Part shown: positions 17,518-25,895 of the stretch, piece by piece
Layout of the letters: each line of letters opens with the position of its first letter
Numbering within the stretch: position 1 is the first letter of the stretch
From: Blastococcus capsensis
GTDB taxonomy: Bacteria > Actinomycetota > Actinomycetes > Mycobacteriales > Geodermatophilaceae
Reading direction: 5' to 3'
DNA: 64,000 nucleotides
Assembly (NCBI RefSeq): GCF_030165005.1
Contig: NZ_JASNNW010000007.1
Coordinates: 186,001-250,000 of the forward strand
Made by a program: the position numbers and the translations under genes
The notes under the pieces: model-generated
Told to the model about the DNA's origin: nothing
What the model saw: only the letters and a program-made list of their open reading frames with translations
The model's database searches: none

Positions 17518-19728
17518 TCAGGTGCGGGCGACCGCGAGCAGTGTGATGTCGTCGGTGCGCGGCGGGTCCAGCGCCCCCAGCACCGCGTCGAGCAGCGCCT
17601 GCGGCTGCACCGGGCCCGAGCTGACGGCCTCCTGCAGCGCCGCCATCCCCGCGTCCAGCCCGCCGGCGCCGCGCTCGACCAGCCCGTCGCTGAACAGCAG
17701 CAGGCGGTCCTCCCCGGCCAGCCGCAACCGGGTCTCGCGGTAGCCGGCGGCATCCAGCAGACCCAGCGCCGGGCCGCGCCCCTCGTGCAGGAAGCGCGCG
17801 CCGTCGGCTGTGGCGTGCAGCACCGGCAGGTGCCCGGCGCTGGCGACCACGACGTCTCCGGTCGCCGGGTCGACCTCGGCGATCACCGCGGTGGCCAGCT
17901 CGCCCGGCAGCAACGCGCCGATGACCTCGTTCAGGCCGTCGAGGGCCGCTCCCGGGCCGGGGGCCCGCAGCAGGTGCGCCCGTAGCGCATGACGGAGCTG
18001 AGCGGTGATCGCGGCGGCGGCGAGACCGTGCCCGGCGACGTCGCCGAGCACGAAGGACACCCGCCCGCCGGGCAGCGGCACCAGGTCGTACCAGTCGCCG
18101 CCGACGACGTCCTCGGCGCTCGGCAGGTACCGGGCGGCGAGCGCGACGCCGGGGATCTTCGGCAGCTCCTCGAGCAGCAGCGTGCGCTGGAGGGCGGTGG
18201 CCAGGCGGTTGTCCTCGGAAGCGCGGTTGACCGCGGCCTCGGTGAGGAGGGCGGCCAGGGTGCGGGCCGCGGCCACCTCGTGATCGCGCCACGGCTGCGA
18301 CGTCCCCCGCACCGTCTCGCTCCACGCGTCGAACGACCGGCGCGGGCTCAGCCGCAGGCCGCCGTCGTCGGTGGGCGCCAGCTCGGCGGCGTACGGGTTG
18401 CCGCCCCACGTGACCTCGCGCAGCGTCTCGGGCCGGAACCACGCGAGGAAGTCCCCGCCGCCGACAGGCACGGCGAGCACCCCGGCGGCGCGGTCGACCA
18501 GGTCCGCGGCGCCCGGTACCACGCGGGAGGCGGCGTCGGTGGCGGTCACGTCCGCGGCGAGGAGCGCGCCGACGAGCTCGGCGACCCGCTCCGGCGGCGG
18601 GGTCGTCCCGAGCAGGCGGAGCTGACCGTCGAGCCGCACCGCGGCCCCGGCCGCGGGCAGCAGGTCCAGGACCGTGACCTCCCGCTCCGTGAGCGCCGCA
18701 CCGAGCGCCCGCGGGGTGCGACCGACGGCGGCGGCGAGGTCGACGGCGCGCTCGGCGACCTCGACGACGCCTCCCTGCTCCCCCTCCGCGACCACGGTGC
18801 GCAGCAGCAGCGACGCGGTGCGGCCGAGGAACTCCGCGGCCGTGCGGTCGGCGTAGGAGGGCCGGTTCGGTCCGGCGTAGTGGTGGCAGGCGACCAGGCC
18901 CCAGAGCCTGCCGCGGTCGATGAGCGAGATCGACATCGAGGCGGCCACGCCCATGTTGGCCAGGTACTCCAGGTGCACCGGGGAGACGCTGCGCAGCATC
19001 GATCCGGAGAGGTCCAGCGGCCGGCCGGTGCGCGGGGAGGTGGCCGGCTCCAGCGGCACCCGCTCGTAGCCGGCGTCGGGGATCAGCCGCATCCAGTTGG
19101 TGGCGTAGAGGGCGCGAGCCTGGGCCGGGATGTCGCCGGCCGGGTACCGGAGGCCGAGGAACGGCTCGAGGTCGGCGCGGCGGTCCTCGGCGATGACCTC
19201 GCCGTTCCAGTCGGCGTCGAAGCGGTAGACCATCACCCGGTCGAAGCCGGTCAGCGCGCGCACGTCACGGGCCAGCACCTCGCCGAGCTGGTCGAGGGTG
19301 GTGGCGGCCGACAGCCGCTGGAGCACCGTGGGGAGGCGGCGGTGCCAGTCGGCACCGGCCTGTCCGGCGCCCTCCACGGGCTCCCACTCGGTGAGCAGCA
19401 GGCCGTCGGCCCGGTGCAGGACGACGTCGACGCCGGTTCCGCCCACCTCGACGTGCAGCGGGTTGACCTCGGCGGGGTCGCCGGCCAGCCCGTCGCGCAA
19501 CCGGTCGGTGCCGGCGGGGTCGAGCAGCTCGGCGAGCGAGGCACCGCGCACCGCACGGCCGAACAGACCCTCGGCGTTGGCCGAGGCGATGACGACACGC
19601 AGGTCGAGCTCGGTGACGGCCAGCAGCACCCCGTGCGGCTGGACGGCACCGGGTACCGCGATCGGCTCGTCGGCGCAGCGCGCCAGCGCGTCGTCGATGG
19701 TCCCGGATCCGGCAGCGGGGCCGGTCAC
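17518..19728 (-). CDS. Bacteriophytochrome fused to SpoIIE-type PP2C phosphatase
   Basis: This 736-residue light receptor probably dephosphorylates the STAS protein encoded next to it. The N-terminal Cys18 in CADEPIAVPGAVQPHG corresponds to the biliverdin-attachment cysteine of bacteriophytochromes. A PAS domain follows, then a GAF domain with RYPAGDIPAQAR (Asp199), VHLEYLANMGV (His252) and the CHH motif at 281-283, and a PHY region to about 500. The last about 220 residues form the SpoIIE/PP2C domain (GGDWYDLVPL, VLGDVAGHGLAAA, LLLFSDGLVE, RTDDITLLAV), with the expected aspartates. No histidine kinase is present. The STAS gene ends 11 bases from its start on the same strand, so both share an operon. 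Confidence 0.9.
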   Translation of the reverse strand: MTGPAAGSGTIDDALARCADEPIAVPGAVQPHGVLLAVTELDLRVVIASANAEGLFGRAVRGASLAELLDPAGTDRLRDGLAGDPAEVNPLHVEVGGTGVDVVLHRADGLLLTEWEPVEGAGQAGADWHRRLPTVLQRLSAATTLDQLGEVLARDVRALTGFDRVMVYRFDADWNGEVIAEDRRADLEPFLGLRYPAGDIPAQARALYATNWMRLIPDAGYERVPLEPATSPRTGRPLDLSGSMLRSVSPVHLEYLANMGVAASMSISLIDRGRLWGLVACHHYAGPNRPSYADRTAAEFLGRTASLLLRTVVAEGEQGGVVEVAERAVDLAAAVGRTPRALGAALTEREVTVLDLLPAAGAAVRLDGQLRLLGTTPPPERVAELVGALLAADVTATDAASRVVPGAADLVDRAAGVLAVPVGGGDFLAWFRPETLREVTWGGNPYAAELAPTDDGGLRLSPRRSFDAWSETVRGTSQPWRDHEVAAARTLAALLTEAAVNRASEDNRLATALQRTLLLEELPKIPGVALAARYLPSAEDVVGGDWYDLVPLPGGRVSFVLGDVAGHGLAAAAITAQLRHALRAHLLRAPGPGAALDGLNEVIGALLPGELATAVIAEVDPATGDVVVASAGHLPVLHATADGARFLHEGRGPALGLLDAAGYRETRLRLAGEDRLLLFSDGLVERGAGGLDAGMAALQEAVSSGPVQPQALLDAVLGALDPPRTDDITLLAVART

Positions 19729-19738
19729 CGCCGGGACG

Positions 19739-20098
19739 TCACGTGGCGTCGCTGCCCGCGGCGGCGGGCAGCTCGGCGGCCGAGTCCACGATCGACACCA
19801 CCGAGTCGAGTTCGAGCAGGTCGAGGGGCAGCCGGACCGGCCGGTTGCCGCGCGGTGCCACCACGTGCAGGAGCACTCCGCCCGCGGCCGCCCGGCGGGC
19901 CAGCACGATCAGCGTCCGGGCGCCGGAGGAGTCGAGGAACGTGGTGGGGGTCAGATCGACGACGAGGGCCGACGGCGACCCCGCGAGCACGGCGTCGGCG
20001 GCCTCGGTCAGCTGCGGCGCGGTCGCGATGTCCAGCTCACCCCGTACGGTGAGGGCCGGCCGCCCGGCAACCGTCGTCCGTGCCACGTCGAAGGTCAC
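19739..20098 (-). CDS. STAS-domain anti-sigma factor antagonist
   Basis: The 119-residue protein is a single STAS domain: LTVRGELDIATAPQL, a middle LVVDLTPTTFLDSSGARTL and a final helix. The serine in FLDSSGA is the site phosphorylated by an RsbW-type kinase in this family. It starts at GTG 20098 and precedes the phytochrome-phosphatase gene, with which it shares an operon. The divergent RsbW-like gene completes a partner-switch: kinase phosphorylates STAS, and light-controlled phosphatase reverses it. No sigma factor gene is next to the set. Confidence 0.88.
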   Translation of the reverse strand: MTFDVARTTVAGRPALTVRGELDIATAPQLTEAADAVLAGSPSALVVDLTPTTFLDSSGARTLIVLARRAAAGGVLLHVVAPRGNRPVRLPLDLLELDSVVSIVDSAAELPAAAGSDAT

Positions 20099-20169
20099 CG
20101 TTCACCGCCCTCACCTGGTCGTCCCGGCGTCCGAGGGTAGGCCACCGGATGGAAGGAGGCTGACCGGCC

Positions 20170-20607
20170 ATGAACATCGACTTCAGCGTGCAGCTGCCGA
20201 CCGACGCGCAGAGCGTGCCGCTGGTCCGCGGGCTGCTGCGGCAGGCGCTGGAGCACCTCCACGTCACTCAGCCGGTGATCGAGGAGATCACGCTGGCGCT
20301 CACCGAGGCCTGCGCGAACGTGGTGGACCACGCGGCCGACCACGAGGACTACCAGGTCGACGTCTCCATCGACGAGCAGCTGTGCACGATCAGCGTGCTG
20401 GACGACGGCGCGGGCTTCGACGTCGCCAGCGCGACGGAGACCGATCCGGCCCCGACCGACGACCGTGGCCGCGGCCTGATGCTGATGCGGGCGCTGGTCG
20501 ACCGACTGCGGTTCGTGGAGGGCGACGACGGCCGGCACCGGGTCACGTTCGAGAAGCGGCTGGTCACCCAGCCGCGGCTGCGGCTGCGGCTGCTCGAGCC
20601 GCACTGA
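20170..20607 (+). CDS. ATP-binding anti-sigma/serine kinase (RsbW-like)
   Basis: The 145-residue protein is a GHKL-type ATPase. The N box LTEACANVVDHAA is at about residue 41-53, the G1 box LDDGAGFDV near 78, and the G2 box DRGRGLMLMRALVD near 98. Such proteins phosphorylate a STAS partner or hold a sigma factor. The start ATG 20170 follows AAGGAGGCTGACCGGCC. It is divergent from the STAS-phytochrome operon with a 71-base gap, which probably carries both promoters. Its 3' end overlaps the antisense flavodoxin-like gene by 44 bases. Confidence 0.87.
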   Translation: MNIDFSVQLPTDAQSVPLVRGLLRQALEHLHVTQPVIEEITLALTEACANVVDHAADHEDYQVDVSIDEQLCTISVLDDGAGFDVASATETDPAPTDDRGRGLMLMRALVDRLRFVEGDDGRHRVTFEKRLVTQPRLRLRLLEPH

Positions 20608-21082
20608 CCACCGGGCGCGGCGCCACCACCTCGGCCAGCGCCTGCCCCCACCGGCGCGCGCGGTCCTCCTGGCCGTCGGCGAGCGGCCCCTGCGCAGCCG
20701 TGAGCAGGAAGTGCTCCGGCGGTGCGGCCGCGGTGGCGCCCAGACCGCGCACCAGCGCCCGCTCGATGCCCATGGCGCCGTCGCCGGCGAACCGGGCCGG
20801 CTCGTCGGGGCGCAGGTCGAAGACGGCGACGTGCACCCCGCGCGGCAGCGTCACCGCGTCCAGCCACTCGCGCAGCCCGTACCGGCGTGCGGCCGGCCTC
20901 GCCGGCGGGTGCCCCGGCCCGCCGACCACCAGCAACCGCACGTCACCGGCCACGGCCGTGGGTGCGTCCTGCGCGCAGGCCACGTCGACGGGCAGGCGGG
21001 TCGCCAGCCCCTGTGCGACGGCCATCGCGATCAGCCGCGTCTCGGCGGGCACCGACTCGAAGACGACCAGGGCTCGGGCCAT
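20564..21082 (-). CDS. Flavodoxin-like domain protein
   Basis: The 172-residue protein starts as a Rossmann-like flavodoxin fold: MARALVVFESVPAETRLIAMA with a phosphate-binding-type loop, VRLLVVGGPGHPPARP near residue 50, and VHVAVFDLRP near 86. It ends in an Ala-rich tail. Whether FMN is bound cannot be told; the usual T-x-T/S-G loop is altered to ESVPAET. The ATG at 21082 is the start and the gene is convergent with and overlapping the RsbW-like gene. Confidence 0.7.
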   Translation of the reverse strand: MARALVVFESVPAETRLIAMAVAQGLATRLPVDVACAQDAPTAVAGDVRLLVVGGPGHPPARPAARRYGLREWLDAVTLPRGVHVAVFDLRPDEPARFAGDGAMGIERALVRGLGATAAAPPEHFLLTAAQGPLADGQEDRARRWGQALAEVVAPRPVVSAARAAAAAAAAG

Positions 21083-21205
21083 GGACCACTCACCGCCTCG
21101 CGCGACCTCAGGGGCCGCCGAGGGTAGGCCCGGGGATGCCTCCGTGGGGCAGATCACGGCGCGATCTCTGCCCGGTTCGTCTCCCGCCGGAGCGCGTCGT
21201 CGACG

Positions 21206-22486
21206 ATGGGCGGCGTGAGCAGCACTCCCGGCGATGACGCGCTGGACTTCCCCGCCCAGGTCCGCGACGCCGTCCGCCGGCTCGACGGCGTCGCCGAGCG
21301 GACGCCGCTGCAGCGAAACGCCCGCCTCTCCGGGCTGACCGGTGCCGACGTGTGGCTCAAGCGCGAGGACCTGCAGGTCGGCCGCTCGTACAAGATCCGC
21401 GGCGCCTACAACACGATCAGCCGGCTGGACGCCGGCCAGCGCGCCGCCGGGGTGGTGTGCGCCAGCGCGGGCAACCACGGGCAGGGTGTCGCCTACGCGT
21501 GCCGGGCGCTGCAGGTGCACGGACGGGTGTACGTGCCCGGGACGACGCCGCGGCAGAAGCGGGAGCGGATCGCCGCTCTGGGCGGGGACATGGTGCAGCT
21601 GGTCGTCGTCGGCGACTCCTACGACGAGGCGGCGGCCGCGGCCGCGCAGGCCGCCGCGGCATCGGGCGCCACCCTGGTGCCGGCGTTCGACGCGCTGTCG
21701 ACGGTGACCGGCCAGGCGACGGTCGCCGTCGAGATCCTGGAGCAGCTCGGCGCCGCGCCCGACGTCGTCGTGCTGCCGGTGGGCGGCGGCGGGCTGCTCG
21801 CCGGCTGCGCCACCTGGCTGCGGGTCGCCTCCCCCACCACCCGGCTGGTGGGCGTGGAGCCTGCGGGTGCGGCGAGCATGGCCGCCGCCCTGGCCGCGGG
21901 CCGGCCGGTGGACCTGCCGGAGCTCGACACGTTCGTCGACGGCGCTGCCGTGCGCCGTGCCGGCGCCGTCACCCATCCCCTGGTCCGCGACTCCGGCGCC
22001 GAGCTGGTCGCCGTCCCGGAGGGGCAGATCTGCACCGAGATGCTGGACCTCTACCAGGCCGACGGGATCATCGCCGAGCCCGCGGGGGCACTGGCCCCGG
22101 CCGCGCTCAGCGGTGAGCTGGTTCCGGTCGAGCCCGGCCAGACCGTCGTCTGCCTGCTCTCGGGCGGCAACAACGACGTCAGCCGGTACGCCGAGGTGGT
22201 CGAGCGGTCGCTGGTGCACCGCGGGCTCAAGCACTACTTCCTCGTCGAGTTCCCCCAGGAGCCCGGCGCGCTGCGCCGCTTCCTCGACGAGGTGCTCGGC
22301 CCCGACGACGACATCGTGCTGTTCGAGTACATGAAGCGCGACAACCGCGAGACCGGCGCCGCGCTCACCGGTATCGAGCTGGGGGCGGCCGACGGCCTGG
22401 CCGGGTTGCTGGAGCGGATCGAGGCCAGTCCGCTGCGGATCCAGCACGTGGCGCCGGGGACGACGGCCTACCGTTTTCTCGTCTGA
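21206..22486 (+). CDS. ilvA: Threonine ammonia-lyase (threonine deaminase)
   Basis: This PLP enzyme converts threonine to 2-oxobutanoate, the first step toward isoleucine. Lys63 in SYKIRGAYN should hold PLP; SAGNHGQGVA at about 87-96 and the glycine-rich PVGGGGLLAG at about 190-199 bind substrate and phosphate. The last about 95 residues (HYFLVEFPQEPGALRRFLDEV and beyond) are one ACT-like regulatory domain, the short single-domain form found in many actinobacteria, so feedback by isoleucine is possible. Length 426 residues fits this form. ATG 21206 is the first start that keeps the N-terminal helix. No other branched-chain genes are nearby. Confidence 0.9.
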   Translation: MGGVSSTPGDDALDFPAQVRDAVRRLDGVAERTPLQRNARLSGLTGADVWLKREDLQVGRSYKIRGAYNTISRLDAGQRAAGVVCASAGNHGQGVAYACRALQVHGRVYVPGTTPRQKRERIAALGGDMVQLVVVGDSYDEAAAAAAQAAAASGATLVPAFDALSTVTGQATVAVEILEQLGAAPDVVVLPVGGGGLLAGCATWLRVASPTTRLVGVEPAGAASMAAALAAGRPVDLPELDTFVDGAAVRRAGAVTHPLVRDSGAELVAVPEGQICTEMLDLYQADGIIAEPAGALAPAALSGELVPVEPGQTVVCLLSGGNNDVSRYAEVVERSLVHRGLKHYFLVEFPQEPGALRRFLDEVLGPDDDIVLFEYMKRDNRETGAALTGIELGAADGLAGLLERIEASPLRIQHVAPGTTAYRFLV

Positions 22487-22585
22487 CCCGCTCCTCCCGG
22501 CGCCCGATCGGTACGGCTGAGCCCGCTGGGGCGCGTGGGGGCCCGGTGGCGCTCGGCCTGACGTCCTCGAGGCCGATCGTCCGTC

Positions 22586-23299
22586 TCAGAGCCACGCGGG
22601 CGGCGGTGGGACGTCGCCGGTGAGACCGGAGGCCTCGGAGCGGGTCAGCCAGGCGGCGACCGCAGCCACCGGCCCTCCGACCCGCGTACCGCCGTCGCCC
22701 CAGGTGCGGTCGACGTCGGTGGCGACGACGGTGACGTCCGGGGCCTGCCCCCTCGCGGCGAACAGCCCGAGCACCTCGTCGACGAGCGCGGCGCAGAAGT
22801 CGTCCGGGAGGTCGGCGAAGGAGAGCCCGGCGCGCAGGTCGGTGCCGTGCACCCAGATCTCCTTGGCCCGCATCCACGGCACCACCGAGGCCGGCACGGT
22901 CGCCCCCTGCCCGTTGCGCACCTGCGCCGTCCACGCGTCGGCGGGCATGGACTCGATCGCCTGGGCCAGCCGCGCGCACGCGACGACGTAGTCGCCACGC
23001 AGCTCCGCCGGGGGCCGCGCGGCGGTGGCGGCGATGCCGGAGTCGCGGACCTCGCGGGAGGGGTACATCGGGGTCTCGACGCCGGTGCGCGCCCAGGTCA
23101 GCAGGTTGACCAGCGCGTCGGCGTTGCGGGCCAGGTGCGCGACGACGTGGGCTCGGGACCAGCCCTGGCACACCGATCCCCCGGACAGTTCGTCGTCGGT
23201 CAGCCGGTCGACGATGCCGGCGACGGCCAGCTCGCCGTCGGCCCACCACTGCAGCACGACGTCGGAATCAGGGCTCTGCGGCGCAGTGGTGTGGGTCAC
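22586..23299 (-). CDS. Maleylpyruvate isomerase family mycothiol-dependent enzyme
   Basis: The 237-residue protein belongs to the DinB-like MDMPI superfamily. WSRAHVVAHLARNADAL at about residues 48-64 holds one metal-binding His set, and VPWMRAKEIWVHGTDL near 144-159 holds the other, the usual His-x3-Glu/Asp pattern. These enzymes use mycothiol, the low-molecular-weight thiol of actinobacteria, which supports the taxonomic placement. The start is GTG 23299. No aromatic degradation genes are nearby, so the substrate is unknown. Confidence 0.82.
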   Translation of the reverse strand: MTHTTAPQSPDSDVVLQWWADGELAVAGIVDRLTDDELSGGSVCQGWSRAHVVAHLARNADALVNLLTWARTGVETPMYPSREVRDSGIAATAARPPAELRGDYVVACARLAQAIESMPADAWTAQVRNGQGATVPASVVPWMRAKEIWVHGTDLRAGLSFADLPDDFCAALVDEVLGLFAARGQAPDVTVVATDVDRTWGDGGTRVGGPVAAVAAWLTRSEASGLTGDVPPPPAWL

Positions 23300-23325
23300 G
23301 GTCGCCGAAGATAGCCCTGCCGGTG

Positions 23326-24420
23326 TCAGCCCCCGAGCCCGTCCACCATGTTCATGACCGTGCGCATCTGCGGGCCGAGCTTGGTGGCGTAGTCGGCGTC
23401 GTCGGTGCCGAGGTACCCCCACCAGTCCCAGCAGCCCTTGGGGTTGTAGATGACCGGGCCGCCGTCGCGCCGGGCCTGCGGGTAGAGGACCACGAACCGG
23501 TTGGTGTCGGCGTAGGCGTTCAAGCCCGAGGTGCGGGCGAAGAGGTCGCCGATCTGCTCGGCCGTCTGCTGGCAGCCGTGCAGCGCGACCACCACGTCAC
23601 ACGTGGCCCCGCGGGTGCAGGCGCCGGGGGTGTAGACGTAGCCGGTGCTGCCCATGCCGATGGCCGGGCCACCGGTGCGGGTGACGTCGCCGTTTCCCGG
23701 CCGCGGGGCGACCGCATACCGGTTCTGGTCGAACGGCCGGAGCGTGCCGCGCGGCGAGCCGACGCCGGGCGCCTTGACCGAGCCGAACATGGTGCGCAGC
23801 GCGTCGGCCTGCGTGTCGTAGGGCGAGCAGTCGTTGATGTAGGGCGGTGCGGTCTGATCGCACGGCACCGGCCCGAGCGGACTGATCCAGCCGTGGCCGG
23901 CGGCGACCTGGTCGCGGTAGGTCAGCGGCACGTCGTAGTGGTGGTAGAACTCGGCGAGGTCGTCGGCCACCGGCCGCACCACGGTGGGGTCGAGCGTGCC
24001 GTGGAAGAAGTACGTCGGTGAGTGCGCCAGGTTCGCCAGCGGGTCGATCTTCCCTTCCGCCGCGTACCGCTCGGTGGTCTCGTAGATCACCGGCATCGGC
24101 GTGGGGACGGTGGAGACGGTGCACGACTGCAGCGCGACGGCGACGCTGTTCATGGCGCACCAGTACGGTCCGGCGCTGAAGATCGCCGCCCCGGCGACGC
24201 GGCCCGAGAAGGCGACCTGCAGCTGAGTGGCCATGTAGCCGCCGGAGGAGATGCCCGCGACGTAGGTGTCGTCGATCCTCAGGCGCGGCAGCCCGCCGTC
24301 GTCCGACGCCTGTTTCGGCACCCCGGTGGCGGGTGCGGCGAGCCCGGCCAGGGTGAGCAGGACGGCGCCGAGGACGACGGCGAGGCGTCGTCCCGGCCCG
24401 GACGGTCTACGGGTGTCCAT
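23326..24420 (-). CDS. Secreted depolymerase/esterase, PHB-depolymerase type
   Basis: The 364-residue protein has a Sec signal peptide (Arg-rich start, then a long Ala/Leu/Val stretch ending near residue 32) and is probably exported. The catalytic elbow is AGISSGGYMA (nucleophile Ser), with THGxLDPTV-like FFHGTLDPTV for the Asp and VAAGHGW for the His. A second segment DVVVALHGCQQTAEQIG resembles the family's oxyanion region. Closest relatives are extracellular polyhydroxybutyrate depolymerases and related polyester esterases. ATG 24420 is chosen for the signal peptide; GTG 24453 overlaps the upstream gene as GTGA and is an alternative. Confidence 0.8.
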   Translation of the reverse strand: MDTRRPSGPGRRLAVVLGAVLLTLAGLAAPATGVPKQASDDGGLPRLRIDDTYVAGISSGGYMATQLQVAFSGRVAGAAIFSAGPYWCAMNSVAVALQSCTVSTVPTPMPVIYETTERYAAEGKIDPLANLAHSPTYFFHGTLDPTVVRPVADDLAEFYHHYDVPLTYRDQVAAGHGWISPLGPVPCDQTAPPYINDCSPYDTQADALRTMFGSVKAPGVGSPRGTLRPFDQNRYAVAPRPGNGDVTRTGGPAIGMGSTGYVYTPGACTRGATCDVVVALHGCQQTAEQIGDLFARTSGLNAYADTNRFVVLYPQARRDGGPVIYNPKGCWDWWGYLGTDDADYATKLGPQMRTVMNMVDGLGG

Positions 24421-24449
24421 GCCGGTCCAACGACCCAGCAGCCTGCCGG

Positions 24450-25400
24450 TCACGGGAGGACGCGGATCGGCTTCCCGGCGAGGAACGCGGCGACGTCCTC
24501 CACCGCCTCGCGGTAGAAGAGCTCGTAGGTGCCGCGGGTGACGTAGCCCAGGTGCGGGGTGAGGACGGCACGGCGCAGCTCGCGCAGCGGGTGGTGGCGC
24601 GGCAGGGGCTCGGTGTCGTAGACGTCGATGCCGGCTCCGGCGATGGCCCCGCGGCGCAGGACGTCGACGAGCGCGGCCTCGTCGACGATCGGCCCGCGGC
24701 TGGTGTTGACCAGGACGGCGGTGTGCTTCATCAGCGCCAGGTCGTCGGCGCCGATGAGCCCGCGGGTCCGCTTGGACAGCAGCAGGTGGATGGTGACGAC
24801 GTCGGAGGTGGCGAACAGCTCGTCGCGCTCGACCCGGCGGGCGCCGACCTCGGCAGCCCGCTCGTCGGTGAGGTTCTGGCTCCAGGCGACGACGTCCATG
24901 CCGAAGGCACCACCGATCCGCGCGACCCGGCTGCCGAGCCGGCCGAGGCCGATCACGCCGAGGGTGGCGCCCTCGAGGTCGCCGCCGACGGTCTGCTGCC
25001 AGGCGCCGGCGCGCATCGCGGCGTCCTCCTGCGGGAGGTGCCGGAGGCTGGCCAGGATGAGCGCCCAGGTGAGCTCGACGGTGGACGCCGCCTGCGAGGC
25101 CGTGCCGCAGACGGTGATGCCGAGCTCGGTGGCGGCCGCGACGTCGATGGACTTGTTGCGCATGCCGGTGGTGACCAGCAGCCGCAGGTCGGGCAGCCGC
25201 TGCAGTACCTCGCGGCTGAACCGGGTGCGCTCCCGCATGGCCACCACGATGTCGAAGGACCGCAGGCGCGCGACGATCTCGTCCGGGTCGGCGACCGAGT
25301 CGTGGAACTCCACGATCTCGGCCGCCGCCGGCAACTGCGACCAGTCGGTGAACTCGGCGGCGGCCGACTGGTAGTCGTCGAGGACGGCGATGCGGTGCAC
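24450..25400 (-). CDS. D-2-hydroxyacid dehydrogenase (NAD-binding)
   Basis: The 316-residue enzyme has the two-domain fold of D-isomer 2-hydroxyacid dehydrogenases. The NAD-binding loop is LGVIGLGRLGSRVARIGGAFGM near residues 145-165. The catalytic Arg is in VNTSRGPIVDEAAL, Glu in IDVYDTEPLP and His in TPHLGYVT. The substrate cannot be fixed; the group includes SerA- and glyoxylate reductase-like enzymes. It ends overlapping the possible GTG start of the esterase gene. Confidence 0.85.
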   Translation of the reverse strand: MHRIAVLDDYQSAAAEFTDWSQLPAAAEIVEFHDSVADPDEIVARLRSFDIVVAMRERTRFSREVLQRLPDLRLLVTTGMRNKSIDVAAATELGITVCGTASQAASTVELTWALILASLRHLPQEDAAMRAGAWQQTVGGDLEGATLGVIGLGRLGSRVARIGGAFGMDVVAWSQNLTDERAAEVGARRVERDELFATSDVVTIHLLLSKRTRGLIGADDLALMKHTAVLVNTSRGPIVDEAALVDVLRRGAIAGAGIDVYDTEPLPRHHPLRELRRAVLTPHLGYVTRGTYELFYREAVEDVAAFLAGKPIRVLP

Positions 25401-25426
25401 GCCCCCGGTCTACTACACGCGGCAGG

Positions 25427-25648
25427 TCAGCGCGTTCCGGCGTCCGGCGGGCCGGCCGCGTTCGGCGACGTCCCTGCGCCCGGCACCCCGGCGCCGTCGT
25501 CGCTCATCTCGCCCTGCGCGGCGCGCGGTGACTGCTCCGGCGCGGCGCCGACCTGGTCCTTCTCCCGCACCTCGCCGGGGAGGCCGTCCTCCTCCGACGG
25601 GTCGTTCGCGCCGCCGTAGGGGCGGCCGGTCATCGATCCTTCGGTCAT
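25427..25648 (-). CDS. Small acidic hypothetical protein
   Basis: The 73-residue product is rich in Gly, Glu, Asp and Pro and has no hydrophobic segment, so it is likely disordered. ATG 25648 is preceded by AGAGGAG at good spacing. I do not recognise a family. It sits between the dehydrogenase and a 48-residue basic protein on the same strand. Confidence 0.5.
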   Translation of the reverse strand: MTEGSMTGRPYGGANDPSEEDGLPGEVREKDQVGAAPEQSPRAAQGEMSDDGAGVPGAGTSPNAAGPPDAGTR

Positions 25649-25686
25649 CGCCGTACTCCTCTCGGACCTGCGGTCTCCCGGGCCGG

Positions 25687-25833
25687 TCAGTGACGCTTGG
25701 TGCCGCCGCTCTTGCCCTTGTTCGTGAAGTTGGAGATCGCGTCCTTGATCTTCTTCTGGTTCTGCGGCTTCTTGGCCTCGTCCATGACCTTCTTGGCGAC
25801 GCCGGCCTTGGCGAACTTGCTCATGAGTCCCAT
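25687..25833 (-). CDS. Small basic protein, paralogue of the one at 26.8 kb
   Basis: This 48-residue Lys-rich protein carries the segment AKKVMDEAKKPQNQKKIKDA and ends in a Gly/Lys/His tail. A second copy of the same design lies at 26784-26936 (AAKVISEAKKPHNQAKIKKF). The start ATG 25833 follows AGGAC; a second ATG is at 25824. The shared helix has an amphipathic, strongly basic face, which would suit DNA or membrane binding, but the function is unknown. Confidence 0.6.
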   Translation of the reverse strand: MGLMSKFAKAGVAKKVMDEAKKPQNQKKIKDAISNFTNKGKSGGTKRH

Positions 25834-25895
25834 GCGTCCTGCGGTGCCCGCTGGAGCCGCGGCGAACCCTCGGCGGCCCGATCGTCATCCCGCAG

